From the NCBI GenBank assembly GCA_022732885.1, contig JAIJTS010000001.1, forward strand, positions 62,001 through 126,000: a DNA stretch of 64,000 nt. The letters run 5' to 3'. The notes under the pieces were generated by a model that was not told the origin of the DNA, did no database searches, and saw nothing but the letters and a program-made list of their open reading frames with translations. Source of the stretch: Atopobium sp. Lineage in GTDB: Bacteria; Actinomycetota; Coriobacteriia; Coriobacteriales; Atopobiaceae. Positions 34,020 through 42,040 of this stretch are shown here, piece after piece; position 1 is the first letter of the stretch; each line of letters begins with the position of its first letter. Both the position numbers and the translations under genes were made by a program.

Positions 34020-34116
34020 TCGGTGTGCACTATGTCCTGGTCACGAGCGCGTGACCGTCACATCTCGCAGCCCGCGGCCGCGTGATCGTCGCAGCCGGCG
34101 CGCGACGCACGGCGTG

Positions 34117-35085
34117 CTAGTCAATACGGGCGTCTACCTCAAGCCAGCCAAGCTGGTCAATGTTGCCCTTGACGTGCTCGCAAGACTTGCGCCATGCCTC
34201 AATCTCGGAGTCAGAGAGCTCGGGCACAAAGACCTTCTCGACACCATTAGCGCCGATAACTGCAGGAAGTGAAGAGTAGAAGCCGGAAACGCCATACACA
34301 TCAGTGAGGAGCGTGGAAACTGGCGTGATCAGCTTGGTGTCGTGGACAATGGCCTTGATGACCTCGACGGCTCCGTTTGCAATGGAGTACTCGGTGCACT
34401 GCTTGCCGCTGTAGGTGACGTAACCGCCCATGCGCCCAGCCTGCTCAAGCTCTGGAAGGTCAAAGGTCTTTCCCGTCTGAGCAGCTACCTCGTCAAGAGT
34501 AAGGCAGCCAAAAGAGACGTGCGACCAGCAGGCAAACATACCATTGCCATGCTCACCGAGCATCCAAGCGTTGATGCAAGATGCTGGATAGCCGGTAGCG
34601 CCGGAAAGTGCGTGGCGGAGTCGGGCGGAATCCAGTGTTGTGCCGGAGCCGATAACCTTATTTGGATTGGCGCCAGTCAGATACTGGAGCTCAGTGGTAA
34701 CAACGTCGCAGGGGTTTGCAATATTGACCCAAATGCCATCAAAACCAGCGTCTGCAATACGCTTGGCAAATTTTTTGGCCTCGTCAGTGGTAACAAAAAG
34801 CTCACCATCACGACTACCTGCTGCATCCTCAATGTGGCCAGCAGCATTAACAATAATATCGCAGCCAGCAAGTTCCTCGTAACGGTCATCAAGCTCAAAG
34901 ACGCGAGCGGGGTGTGGATAAAATGGCATTGCGTCCAGCAGGTCATTTACCTGTGCTTTACACAGAACTTCATTTGTGTCGCAAATAAACAGCTCAGTAA
35001 CAAGTCCCTGATAAAGCAGGGCATTTGCAACATGTGCGCCTACGTGACTAGCACCAATGATGCCAATCTTACTGATAAGAGCCAT
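34117..35085 (-). CDS. LDH/MDH-superfamily L-2-hydroxyacid dehydrogenase, HicDH-like
   Basis: A 322-residue NAD-dependent dehydrogenase. The Rossmann start is KIGIIGASHVGAHVANALL, with an Asp (FICDTNE) selecting NAD. The active-site histidine is in LGEHGNGMFACWSHVS, and GSGTTLDSARLRHAL is the family's conserved helix. The substrate loop reads NAAGHIEDAAGSRDGELF, lacking both the LDH Gln and the MDH Arg context. GEHGN followed by an aromatic and AWS/CWS is like L-2-hydroxyisocaproate dehydrogenase of lactobacilli. I therefore predict a 2-keto acid reductase that may accept branched substrates. AGAGGTGG supports the ATG at 35085. Plain L-lactate dehydrogenase remains possible. Confidence 0.85.
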   Translation of the reverse strand: MALISKIGIIGASHVGAHVANALLYQGLVTELFICDTNEVLCKAQVNDLLDAMPFYPHPARVFELDDRYEELAGCDIIVNAAGHIEDAAGSRDGELFVTTDEAKKFAKRIADAGFDGIWVNIANPCDVVTTELQYLTGANPNKVIGSGTTLDSARLRHALSGATGYPASCINAWMLGEHGNGMFACWSHVSFGCLTLDEVAAQTGKTFDLPELEQAGRMGGYVTYSGKQCTEYSIANGAVEVIKAIVHDTKLITPVSTLLTDVYGVSGFYSSLPAVIGANGVEKVFVPELSDSEIEAWRKSCEHVKGNIDQLGWLEVDARID

Positions 35086-35250
35086 AGTCCACCTCTTCTG
35101 TCTTGGCAAAATACTGTACTTGTTAGCTTAACGGTTTCTAGACAAACGGGAAACGATAAAAAATGAAACATATTAGACACAGCAGTCCCCTCAACGTGCC
35201 ATTTATGCCTGCAAACGGTATAGTAGTAACCCAAGATTTGGAGAGGAACT

Positions 35251-36534
35251 ATGGGGTACAAGACACCAACATGCTCGATTGCACGTAGTTGCGGAGGCTG
35301 TGAATGGCTTTCGGTCCCCTATCCTATTCAACTTAAACGCAAGCAAGCGCAGGTGGAGGAGCTCCTCGCCCCGCTGGCAAGCATCAATAACGTAACTATC
35401 GAGCCCATCCGTGGTATGGACGAGCCTCTGGCGTATCGTCACAAGGCGGCAACGCCGTTTGCGCCGGGCAAAGGTCGCACGGTTCGCTCCGGTTTTTACG
35501 CAAGCGGAACGCACAAGATTATTGCTTCAAAGGAATGCCTGGTAGAGGACGGTCGAGCTCGCACCATTCTCAATGACGTGGCGTATCTTGCCGGCCAGTT
35601 CAACATCCACGCCTATCAAGAGGATCGCGGCAAAGGAGCGCTTCGCCACGGCGTGGTGCGCTGCGGATATGCCACCGACGACGTCATGCTAGTGCTGGTG
35701 GTCAACGGTCAGCATCTGCCCCACGAGCAGGAGTTTATTGCTGCGCTTCGCAAGGCGCACCCCGAGCTGACCAGCATTTTCTTGAACGTCAACCAGAAGC
35801 GCACCAACGCAATCTTAGGGCGAGAAACCCGTCTGCTTTGGGGCTCAACGTCTATGAGCGACAAGCTTCTGGACTGCACGTTTGAGATTGGTCCAACCAG
35901 TTTCTACCAGACCAACCCTCAACAAACCGAGGTGCTCTATCAGCTGGCTATCGACGGTGCGCTAGCTGGCTCTGATCTTGCTGGCTCCGAGCAGGCCAGC
36001 GCTGCGCAAGCAGGCGTTGCGCCGTCCGACACCGCGCAAGCAACCACTTCCGCGCAAGCCAGCAAGCTGCGAGTCCTCGACGCCTACTGTGGCACGGGAA
36101 CCATTGGACTTTGCTTGGCGCACGCCGCCGAGGCTCAAGGCGTCAACCTCTTGCTCACCGGCGTTGACCAGGTTGAAAACAACATTCAGATGGCACGCAG
36201 AAACGCTCGAAACAATAAACTTGAAGCTGAATTTATCTGCGACGATGCCACTCGCTACATGCAAGCTCTGGCAAAAGACGGTCAGAACTTTGACGTTATT
36301 ATTCTTGACCCGCCGCGAGCAGGCTCAACGCCCACCTTCCTCAAAGCAACGGCTCAGCTAGCCCAAAAGAAAATCGTATACGTGAGCTGCAACGTTGTGA
36401 CACAGGCCAGAGACCTCAAAGTTCTTCTCGACAGCGGATTTGCCATCGAGCGCGTGACACCTGTGGACATGTTCCCCCACACCAAGCACGTTGAGTGTAT
36501 AGTAGTGCTGTCAAGTGCTGCACCCACCAAGTAA
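35251..36534 (+). CDS. rlmD: 23S rRNA (uracil-5-)-methyltransferase, RumA/TrmA family
   Basis: A 427-residue SAM enzyme of the RumA/TrmA type without a TRAM domain. Cysteines for an iron-sulfur cluster appear as C8-x5-CGGC and a fourth in SKECLVEDG. The methyltransferase core includes FYQTNPQQTE, VLDAYCGTGTIGL, DPPRAGS and the catalytic cysteine in VYVSCNVVTQARDL. An Ala/Ser/Thr/Gln-rich insert of about 35 residues (around 237-272) precedes the SAM motif. The C-terminus ends HVECIVVLSSAAPTK. Family members usually end near VVLLSR, and a displaced HVECVVVLSRV end lies 2.1 kb downstream, so the 3' end appears replaced by an insertion. GGAGAGG precedes the ATG. Confidence 0.9.
   Translation: MGYKTPTCSIARSCGGCEWLSVPYPIQLKRKQAQVEELLAPLASINNVTIEPIRGMDEPLAYRHKAATPFAPGKGRTVRSGFYASGTHKIIASKECLVEDGRARTILNDVAYLAGQFNIHAYQEDRGKGALRHGVVRCGYATDDVMLVLVVNGQHLPHEQEFIAALRKAHPELTSIFLNVNQKRTNAILGRETRLLWGSTSMSDKLLDCTFEIGPTSFYQTNPQQTEVLYQLAIDGALAGSDLAGSEQASAAQAGVAPSDTAQATTSAQASKLRVLDAYCGTGTIGLCLAHAAEAQGVNLLLTGVDQVENNIQMARRNARNNKLEAEFICDDATRYMQALAKDGQNFDVIILDPPRAGSTPTFLKATAQLAQKKIVYVSCNVVTQARDLKVLLDSGFAIERVTPVDMFPHTKHVECIVVLSSAAPTK
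36487..36513 (+). repeat. Left attachment-like repeat at the 3' end of the rRNA methyltransferase gene
   Basis: The 27 bp from CACGTTGAGTG to GTGCTGTCA match the segment at 38623-38649 at 23 positions, including the first 11 and last 9. They encode HVECIVVLS in the intact gene. Together the pair flanks the AT-rich island. Confidence 0.6.
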
Positions 36535-36792
36535 ATAAAGTGTAGGAGAATAAAAACTTATTCTTAGGCTGTCGTTAAATGGTATTGGTAGCTTGGAGTA
36601 AGCTTTATTATTTATGATAAAAAGTTATTGAGTGGGAACATATCCATAGACTAGAGTTGACACCAGAGCATGGATAACAAGAAAAATGGACCCACCTCAA
36701 AATTTGATAATTATTTAAATAGCCTAATTAACATTATAATTTTATCGAGGAATTATATAAGAATTTATAATTTATTTTTTTGGAGGATTGGA

Positions 36793-37683
36793 ATGTTTAA
36801 TTCTAAAGATTGGCAAGAAGAGTTATCGTATTATCTTAATCAGGAAACTGGAATGGATGATATCATTTATGGAAACTATGTTGAATGGGATAGATTTAGA
36901 GAAGATTATGAAGAACAGTTATTAGCCGAAGCACGTATTGAACTACCTTGGGGAAAGAATTTATCAATGCAAGAGTACATTGATTTATCCTCAGAATTAT
37001 CTAATCTAGGTGTTAAAAGTATAGAAAATTTAAATGAAAATTTAAAAGTTAAGTTTATTGATAGAAATCATAAAATAGCAGATTTTATTGTATCTGAGTG
37101 CCTTGATTCGTACGGTGTTCCCTGTGGAACAGAATATGAGCAAGAACTTCCAACAGAGTTAACTTATTGGAATAATACGTTGGATAATTCAGAAAATGAA
37201 TTGTTAGCATATATAAATTATCCAATAGAAGTTAACTTATTCGACGAAAAAATTAACAATATATTTAGTGAAATTGAAGCCATATCCGATGAATTGACTA
37301 AAAAATCCTTGTTATTAGCAGCATTTAGTATTACAGAAAGTATGTTTAAAAGTGTAATTGTTGATAAAATTCCCCAAGAAAATAACATTTCTGATTTTTC
37401 TAAAAAAATATTAGCAGTTGAGATTGATAAAAAATTAAGAGGAACGAGCGATATTAAAAATCAATTGTTCAAAGAATTATATAATACACCTGCTCCACAA
37501 CAAAATTGGATAAATGTGAGGAATTCATTAGCTCATGATATTGAGAGTTCTTCAATTAGAAATGATCAGATTACTTACTTAAATCTTAAGACTAAAAACG
37601 AGGAAACATGTTTGTTGCCAGAGTTGAAAAAAAGTTTAATGGATTTTTTTTATAATATAAAAAATATACTAGCTCAAAATTAA
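36793..37683 (+). CDS. Unknown protein with HEPN-like C-terminal domain
   Basis: A 296-residue, acidic, AT-rich-coded protein I cannot name. The C-terminal part (about 170-296) looks like a HEPN domain: a helix with LLLAAFSITESMFKSVI, and WINVRNSLAHDI containing the R-x4-H pair (R243, H248) that forms the RNase site in many HEPN proteins. The N-terminal part has a charged segment (YVEWDRFREDYEEQLLAEAR) and no recognised motif. The ATG at 36793 has a perfect GGAGG 6 nt upstream. HEPN proteins are common in toxin-antitoxin and antiviral systems, so a defence role is possible, but the partner gene is not recognised. Confidence 0.6.
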   Translation: MFNSKDWQEELSYYLNQETGMDDIIYGNYVEWDRFREDYEEQLLAEARIELPWGKNLSMQEYIDLSSELSNLGVKSIENLNENLKVKFIDRNHKIADFIVSECLDSYGVPCGTEYEQELPTELTYWNNTLDNSENELLAYINYPIEVNLFDEKINNIFSEIEAISDELTKKSLLLAAFSITESMFKSVIVDKIPQENNISDFSKKILAVEIDKKLRGTSDIKNQLFKELYNTPAPQQNWINVRNSLAHDIESSSIRNDQITYLNLKTKNEETCLLPELKKSLMDFFYNIKNILAQN

Positions 37684-37771
37684 TATTTATATTTTTAAAT
37701 TAGCACTTAATATTGCAATAGAAGTTACGTCTCAAAAAGTGGTGTAAGGCTATATACTTAGGAGGTCAGAA

Positions 37772-38515
37772 ATGTTTGGGTTTCTAAAGAAAAAGAAAAA
37801 CAATATCATCTGTAAAACAGAAACAGATAAAAACAAAATAACGATAGATAGATTTCAAAGATATTCAACCCTAGTAAAAAATAATTGTATGGGGTATGAC
37901 TCAGTACAATGTGCAAAAGTTTTCATCGAAATCATGGTTGAACATCTAAACTATGAGGAGGCTTTACAAGCCCTTGAGAAGGAGCATGGTGCGCAAAATA
38001 ATTCCTTAATAGAAGAAATTTATTCTAAAATTGAAAGCTGCTTATTCTTAAATAGAAAAACAATTCTTATAGAAAAAGAACCTATTAAGATAGATATTAA
38101 TAAACTACCTATTTTACTAAACCCTTGGAATGGAGAAAGAATACTCAATAATTTTATAAGTATAAACGATAATAATGTATTTGATGGTGTTCGTTTCAGT
38201 TGGAATATACAAAATCATTATTTATATCCGATGAATATAATTGTTTGTACAGGCGGCAACCATTCTCAATTATCTGCAAGATACCAAAACAAAGGGGAAA
38301 CTGTAATCAATGAAATAAAAGATTTTACTTCACTTTATGATAAGGTAGAATTCGATGGTGCTAATTATATTAAAAAAGAGGACAATACAATTATTGAAAT
38401 GGAATATGATGAAAACATATTATTTTATTCTGGAGTGATTTTTGAATTGGGGAGGTATTTACTCGGTAGAAATTACTCAAATTCAGATTACATTGGTAGT
38501 TATTTAAATCTATGA
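37772..38515 (+). CDS. Unknown protein encoded in the AT-rich island
   Basis: A 247-residue protein starting with a basic stretch (GFLKKKKNN), with AGGAGGT about 5 nt before the ATG. It has no signal peptide or membrane helix. A distinctive central motif is NIIVCTGGNHSQLSARY, followed by a beta-rich part (YDKVEFDGANYIKKEDN). A GGNHS motif occurs in a domain family of unknown function (I recall DUF6710-like proteins), but I cannot confirm membership. It follows the HEPN-like gene by 88 bp on the same strand and shares its AT-rich composition, so the two were probably acquired together. Confidence 0.55.
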   Translation: MFGFLKKKKNNIICKTETDKNKITIDRFQRYSTLVKNNCMGYDSVQCAKVFIEIMVEHLNYEEALQALEKEHGAQNNSLIEEIYSKIESCLFLNRKTILIEKEPIKIDINKLPILLNPWNGERILNNFISINDNNVFDGVRFSWNIQNHYLYPMNIIVCTGGNHSQLSARYQNKGETVINEIKDFTSLYDKVEFDGANYIKKEDNTIIEMEYDENILFYSGVIFELGRYLLGRNYSNSDYIGSYLNL

Positions 38516-38532
38516 GAGATAACATATTTTTT

Positions 38533-38558
38533 AACGATATCCTTAAGCTATCGTTAAA
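38533..38558 (+). terminator. Hairpin closing the AT-rich island
   Basis: TTAACGATA and TATCGTTAA form a perfect 9-bp stem with an 8-9 nt loop, about 15 bp after the last island gene. The right half (CTTAAGCTATCGTTAAA) resembles CTTAGGCTGTCGTTAAA at 36563-36579, just inside the island's left edge. Confidence 0.5.
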
Positions 38559-38619
38559 AAGTTTATTAATATATTCCCACATACGAACGCAACTACTTGA
38601 CATACTTGGTGTTCATTCG

Positions 38620-38658
38620 TTTCACGTTGAGTGCGTTGTGGTGCTGTCACGCGTTTAG
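38620..38658 (+). pseudogene. Displaced 3' end of the rRNA uracil methyltransferase gene
   Basis: Reading TTT CAC GTT onward gives FHVECVVVLSRV followed by TAG. This is the usual C-terminus of RumA/TrmA enzymes, and similarity to the intact gene's end at 36487 starts abruptly at CAC. No other part of the gene is present. Such a displaced gene end marks the far border of DNA that inserted into the 3' end of the gene. Confidence 0.6.
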
Positions 38659-38687
38659 ATCAGCGTAACAAATCGAATTGAGAAGCT

Positions 38688-39434
38688 ATGAAAACGATTG
38701 AATTTGGAAAACAAAATAACGACGTAATCATGCTGCTTCATGGTGGCGGTTTATCTTGGTGGAATTATAAAGCCGAGGCTGAACTGCTGAAGGATCAATA
38801 TCATGTTGTGCTGCCAATCCTTGACGGACATGCAGGCAGCGACAATGATTTTATAAGTATTGAGAAAAACGCAAGTCAGCTCATTTCTTTTATCGATAAA
38901 GAATTTGGAGGCTCGGTTCTCCTTATTGGAGGGCTGTCCCTTGGCGCACAGATTTTAGTAGAAATGCTGACGCAACGAAACTCAATTTGTCAAAACGCTG
39001 TCATTGAAAGCGCATCTGTCATCCCGTCCAAGCTGACAAATGCCCTGATTAAACCAATGTTCTCTCTTAGTTATGGCTTAGTGAAAAAGAAGTACTTTGC
39101 TCAAATGCAATTTGACTATCTTCATATTCGTAAAGATTTATTTGAAGACTATTATCGGGACACGTCACAAATCTCAAAAGAAAACATGATTGCATTTCTT
39201 GAAGCAAATACATCCTATGAGATAAAACCAGGCCTTCAAGAAGCCCACGCCAAAGTCCACATACTTGTCGGAGAAAAAGAGCAGAAAAAGATGATCTGCT
39301 CAGCAGAACAATTACGTAAGGCACTGCCTGGTAGCGTTCTTGAAATAAAGAAAGACTTATATCATGGCGAATATTCCATCAATTGCCCAGAGGAGTATAC
39401 AAAAGAACTTTTAGACATGATTAATGCCCAGTAG
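38688..39434 (+). CDS. Alpha/beta-fold hydrolase
   Basis: A 248-residue cytoplasmic hydrolase. The N-terminal MLLHGGGLSWW is the oxyanion-hole strand-loop. The nucleophile elbow is GLSLGAQIL (Ser about 87), the acid is likely in VHILVGEKEQKK, and the catalytic His is in DLYHGEYS. The profile fits a small esterase or carboxylesterase of unknown substrate. The ATG at 38688 has only a weak GAGAAGC upstream. Composition is intermediate between the AT-rich island and the core genome. It follows the island border directly and precedes the nucleoside phosphorylase. Confidence 0.83.
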   Translation: MKTIEFGKQNNDVIMLLHGGGLSWWNYKAEAELLKDQYHVVLPILDGHAGSDNDFISIEKNASQLISFIDKEFGGSVLLIGGLSLGAQILVEMLTQRNSICQNAVIESASVIPSKLTNALIKPMFSLSYGLVKKKYFAQMQFDYLHIRKDLFEDYYRDTSQISKENMIAFLEANTSYEIKPGLQEAHAKVHILVGEKEQKKMICSAEQLRKALPGSVLEIKKDLYHGEYSINCPEEYTKELLDMINAQ

Positions 39435-39489
39435 GACCTTTACCATCCGCTGCCCCATCAATCTGTCCTCTAAAATCCCAGGAGCTCCC

Positions 39490-40257
39490 GTGATTATAAA
39501 AAACGAAATACCTCTTTTAGAATATGACGATTCCTCTCCAGAGGTTATTACAGCAAATCACGAATGGACCGCAGGTCAGCTACCAGAAAAGTGCCTCTTC
39601 GCGTTTCTTGGAGACGTTGTCCATGATTACGCCAACGGGCACGGAGCAGAAGTCGTAGAAACAATCGTGACCGTTTCTCGAGACATCAAAGTCTACGTTT
39701 TAACTTCACATGGCGAGAAAATCTGTTTAGTTCAATCCCCTACTGGATCTGCTTCATCCACACAGGTAATGGACATACTGGTTACCTGTGGGTGCAAGAA
39801 AGTAATTGCAGTTGGTTCATGCGGCGTTCTAAAAGAGATACAAGAAAATGCCTTTCTCGTCCCCACTAAAGCTCTTAGAGCGGAAGGAACGTCCTATCAC
39901 TATCTTCCAGCTTCAAGATATATAGAGCTCGACGAAGAACCAATTTCTGTCATAGAAGAGACCTTCAAAAAAGACGGCCTCCCTTTTGAAACGTGCACCA
40001 CCTGGTCTACTGACGGTTTCTTCCGTGAGACAAAGGATATGGTTGAGTATCGCCTACAAGAAGGATGCTCAGTAGTAGAAATGGAATGCTCGGCACTAGC
40101 CGCTTGCTGCAGAAAACGAGGGGCACAGTTTGGGCAGTTCCTTTTTACAGCAGACTCTTTGGCAAACGTTCACGAATATGACGAGAGGGACTTTGGCAAA
40201 GACTCCCATGAAAAGGCGCTGCTTCTTGGCCTGGAGATACTAAAGAACTTTCTTTGA
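39490..40257 (+). CDS. Nucleoside phosphorylase
   Basis: A 255-residue enzyme of the PNP/UDP family that splits nucleosides with phosphate. Motifs are SPTGSASSTQVMDIL, VIAVGSCGVLKE (phosphate/base site), VVEMECSALAACC (ribose-binding MEC) and FTADSLANVHEYDERD. Uridine versus purine specificity cannot be told. GTG at 39490 is chosen because AGGAG lies 5 nt upstream. An in-frame ATG at 39424 would overlap the hydrolase end and add an unlike N-terminus (PSRTFTIRCPINLSS). The downstream adhesin remnant begins at this gene's stop codon, which places a recombination junction there. Confidence 0.88.
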   Translation: MIIKNEIPLLEYDDSSPEVITANHEWTAGQLPEKCLFAFLGDVVHDYANGHGAEVVETIVTVSRDIKVYVLTSHGEKICLVQSPTGSASSTQVMDILVTCGCKKVIAVGSCGVLKEIQENAFLVPTKALRAEGTSYHYLPASRYIELDEEPISVIEETFKKDGLPFETCTTWSTDGFFRETKDMVEYRLQEGCSVVEMECSALAACCRKRGAQFGQFLFTADSLANVHEYDERDFGKDSHEKALLLGLEILKNFL

Positions 40258-41380
40258 TGGAACCAATTACGACGCTCTTAGTTGGACCAGCTGGCAGCCA
40301 TACAACTACGACTACCTCATTACTAATTACAACTCCAACCTGATTGAGCACCGCTATAAGCGCAATACCTATACCGTTACCTACGTAAGCTCTGGAACAA
40401 CTGTTGCTACGCACTCTCATCTCTTTGGAGAGCCCTTTAATGCCAACACCGACGTTCCTGGCACCTCTTTAACTTCTCCACGTCCTGGTTATGTTTTCAA
40501 GGGCTGGTACGACAACTCGGAGACTGTGGGTACTCCTGTTACTGACACCACTATGCCTGCAACTAATACGGTGCTGTACGCCAAATGGGCGCCTCTTACC
40601 GCAACCGTTACCTTTGACTCTGAGGGCGGCTCGTCAGTCAACTCACAGGAGCTTACCTACGGAGACGCAGCTACAAAGCCAGCCGATCCCGTACGAGAAG
40701 GCTACACCTTTGCTGGTTGGATTCTCTACACCAACGGTAACCCCTCTGTTTACAGCTTCTCCGCAGCAGTTACAGGCGACATTACCCTGCACGCACTCTG
40801 GAAAAAGAACGACTCTTCCGTCTCCTACACGGTCATTCATCAGACAGATGACGGTCAGATTCTCTCAACCACAACTGAGACCGCACCAATTGGTTCTCTT
40901 ATCAGCAGGTGGGCTCTCGATGCAGCTGATCGCGGAGACTGCGCTTATGTGGACGTTTCTTCTCGCTCTATGGTTCTTGATGAGAATGCCGAGAATAACG
41001 TCTTGATCTTTACGTATAGCAAGGAAGCTCGCTACAGCTATACCGTCCATTACGTTGACGCACAGACTGGCGAGCAAATCCATTCTGATGATATTATTGG
41101 CAGCCAGACGCTCAACCTGCAGAATGTTTCTGCTCGTGAGATTAACGGTTACACACTTCAGGGCGACAGCACCGGATATGTTTCTGCTGACCAGCTTGAG
41201 TACACGTTCTACTACACAAAGAACCCTGAAGCACCTGCAGCATCTCAGACCCCAGCAAAGCGCAAGAGCGCTCTGCCCGAGACTGGCGATGCTTCAAGCG
41301 TAACTTTTGTCGGCGCAGCCTTGACCTCTGTAGTTGCACTGGGAACATCCCTCGTTCTGCGTCGTAGGAAGCGTAACTAG
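40256..41380 (+). pseudogene. 3' remnant of an LPXTG cell-wall-anchored adhesin
   Basis: A frame of about 374 codons runs from the end of the phosphorylase gene to TAG at 41380 but has no start: a stop lies at 40241, and nothing upstream encodes an adhesin. It contains two Listeria-Bacteroides-type repeats (GYVFKGWYDN, GYTFAGWILY, each ending near LYAKW or LHALW). A MucBP-like domain follows (YTVHYVDAQTGEQI, GYTLQGDSTGYV). The end is a sortase signal, LPETGDASS, with a membrane helix and RRRKR tail. In an intact gene the product would be exported and anchored to peptidoglycan. An internal GTG at 40526 is open but lacks a signal peptide. Confidence 0.8.
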
Positions 41381-41408
41381 AAGTAAAAGACAGCATTAAC
41401 GCAAGTAA

Positions 41409-41436
41409 AACCCGGGTGCCTCGCACTCGGGTTTTT
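41409..41436 (+). terminator. Terminator after the adhesin remnant
   Basis: AACCCGGGTGC pairs with GCACTCGGGTT around CTC, followed by TTTTTG. The next 200 bp up to the SemiSWEET gene hold only a short AGCCT/AGGCT hairpin. Confidence 0.85.
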
Positions 41437-41635
41437 GTTTGCGTATTCTTGAAGTAGCTACAGGCGGGCACAACTCTACAATCAGAAAAGCCTAATGAGG
41501 CTCATTACTTTAGCCATAAATCTGTAAACCAATCTTCACAACTAAAGCAACAGTATTAAATTCCGATTTCACAGGTATTTTGATTTTCTCGTTACCTCAT
41601 CCTTGTAATTAAAATAACGAAGGAGGAGGTGTTTT

Positions 41636-41899
41636 ATGTCAAAGAAACAAATCAATCTATTTGTAGGCTCTGTCGGAGCTTTTATCGGAGTATTTGTTTT
41701 TATCGCTTATATTCCACAAATTATTGCAAATCTACAGGGAGTAAAGGCTCAACCTTTTCAGCCACTATTTGCAGCAGTTTCTTGTCTCATTTGGGTCATT
41801 TATGGTTGGACTAAAGAGCCTAAAAAGGACTGGATTCTCATTATTCCAAATACTGCTGGTGTAATTTTAGGCGGATTAACATTCCTCACCGCTTTATAG
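41636..41899 (+). CDS. SemiSWEET-family sugar transporter
   Basis: An 87-residue membrane protein with three helices (about 8-27, 44-58 and 67-86) and the PQ-loop motif YIPQI in helix 1, the normal size for bacterial SemiSWEET. These proteins dimerise and let sugars pass down their gradient; the sugar is not predictable here. GGAGGAGG about 8 nt upstream supports the ATG. It is monocistronic, with a terminator 27 bp after the stop. Confidence 0.93.
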   Translation: MSKKQINLFVGSVGAFIGVFVFIAYIPQIIANLQGVKAQPFQPLFAAVSCLIWVIYGWTKEPKKDWILIIPNTAGVILGGLTFLTAL

Positions 41900-41925
41900 T
41901 GATTAAGCAGCAAGTTTAATTTAGA

Positions 41926-41957
41926 AATCCGACAGCACCTAATGGTGTTGTCGGATT
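41926..41957 (+). terminator. SemiSWEET terminator, possibly bidirectional
   Basis: AATCCGACAGCACC pairs with GGTGTTGTCGGATT around TAAT, followed by TTAATT. It lies between convergent genes (trmL stops at 42041). Confidence 0.8.
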
Positions 41958-42040
41958 TTAATTAACACGCATCTCACCTCTGTAGCCATTCTTGACACTT
42001 TTTTCGTTCTACATCATAAACAAACTCAACAAACTAATTC

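Larger units (their letters stand above)
33484..34116. other. Long intergenic region with repeat arrays
   Basis: No convincing gene is present in these 630 bp. Contents in order are the SPFH promoter, GGCGAGAA at 33603, a 31-nt-spaced repeat array at 33661-33779, a second such array at 33832-33921, the terminator of the dehydrogenase gene at 33991-34019, and GC-rich filler with repeated GCGTGA and TCGCAGCC phrases at 34050-34115. Short frames can be read through the arrays but reflect the repeats only. Confidence 0.65.

Noticed and set aside
40526..41380. Intact small surface protein starting at an internal GTG
   Set aside because: The frame continues upstream to 40256 with adhesin-like repeats, and the GTG has no ribosome site or signal peptide. 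A 5'-truncated gene fits better.
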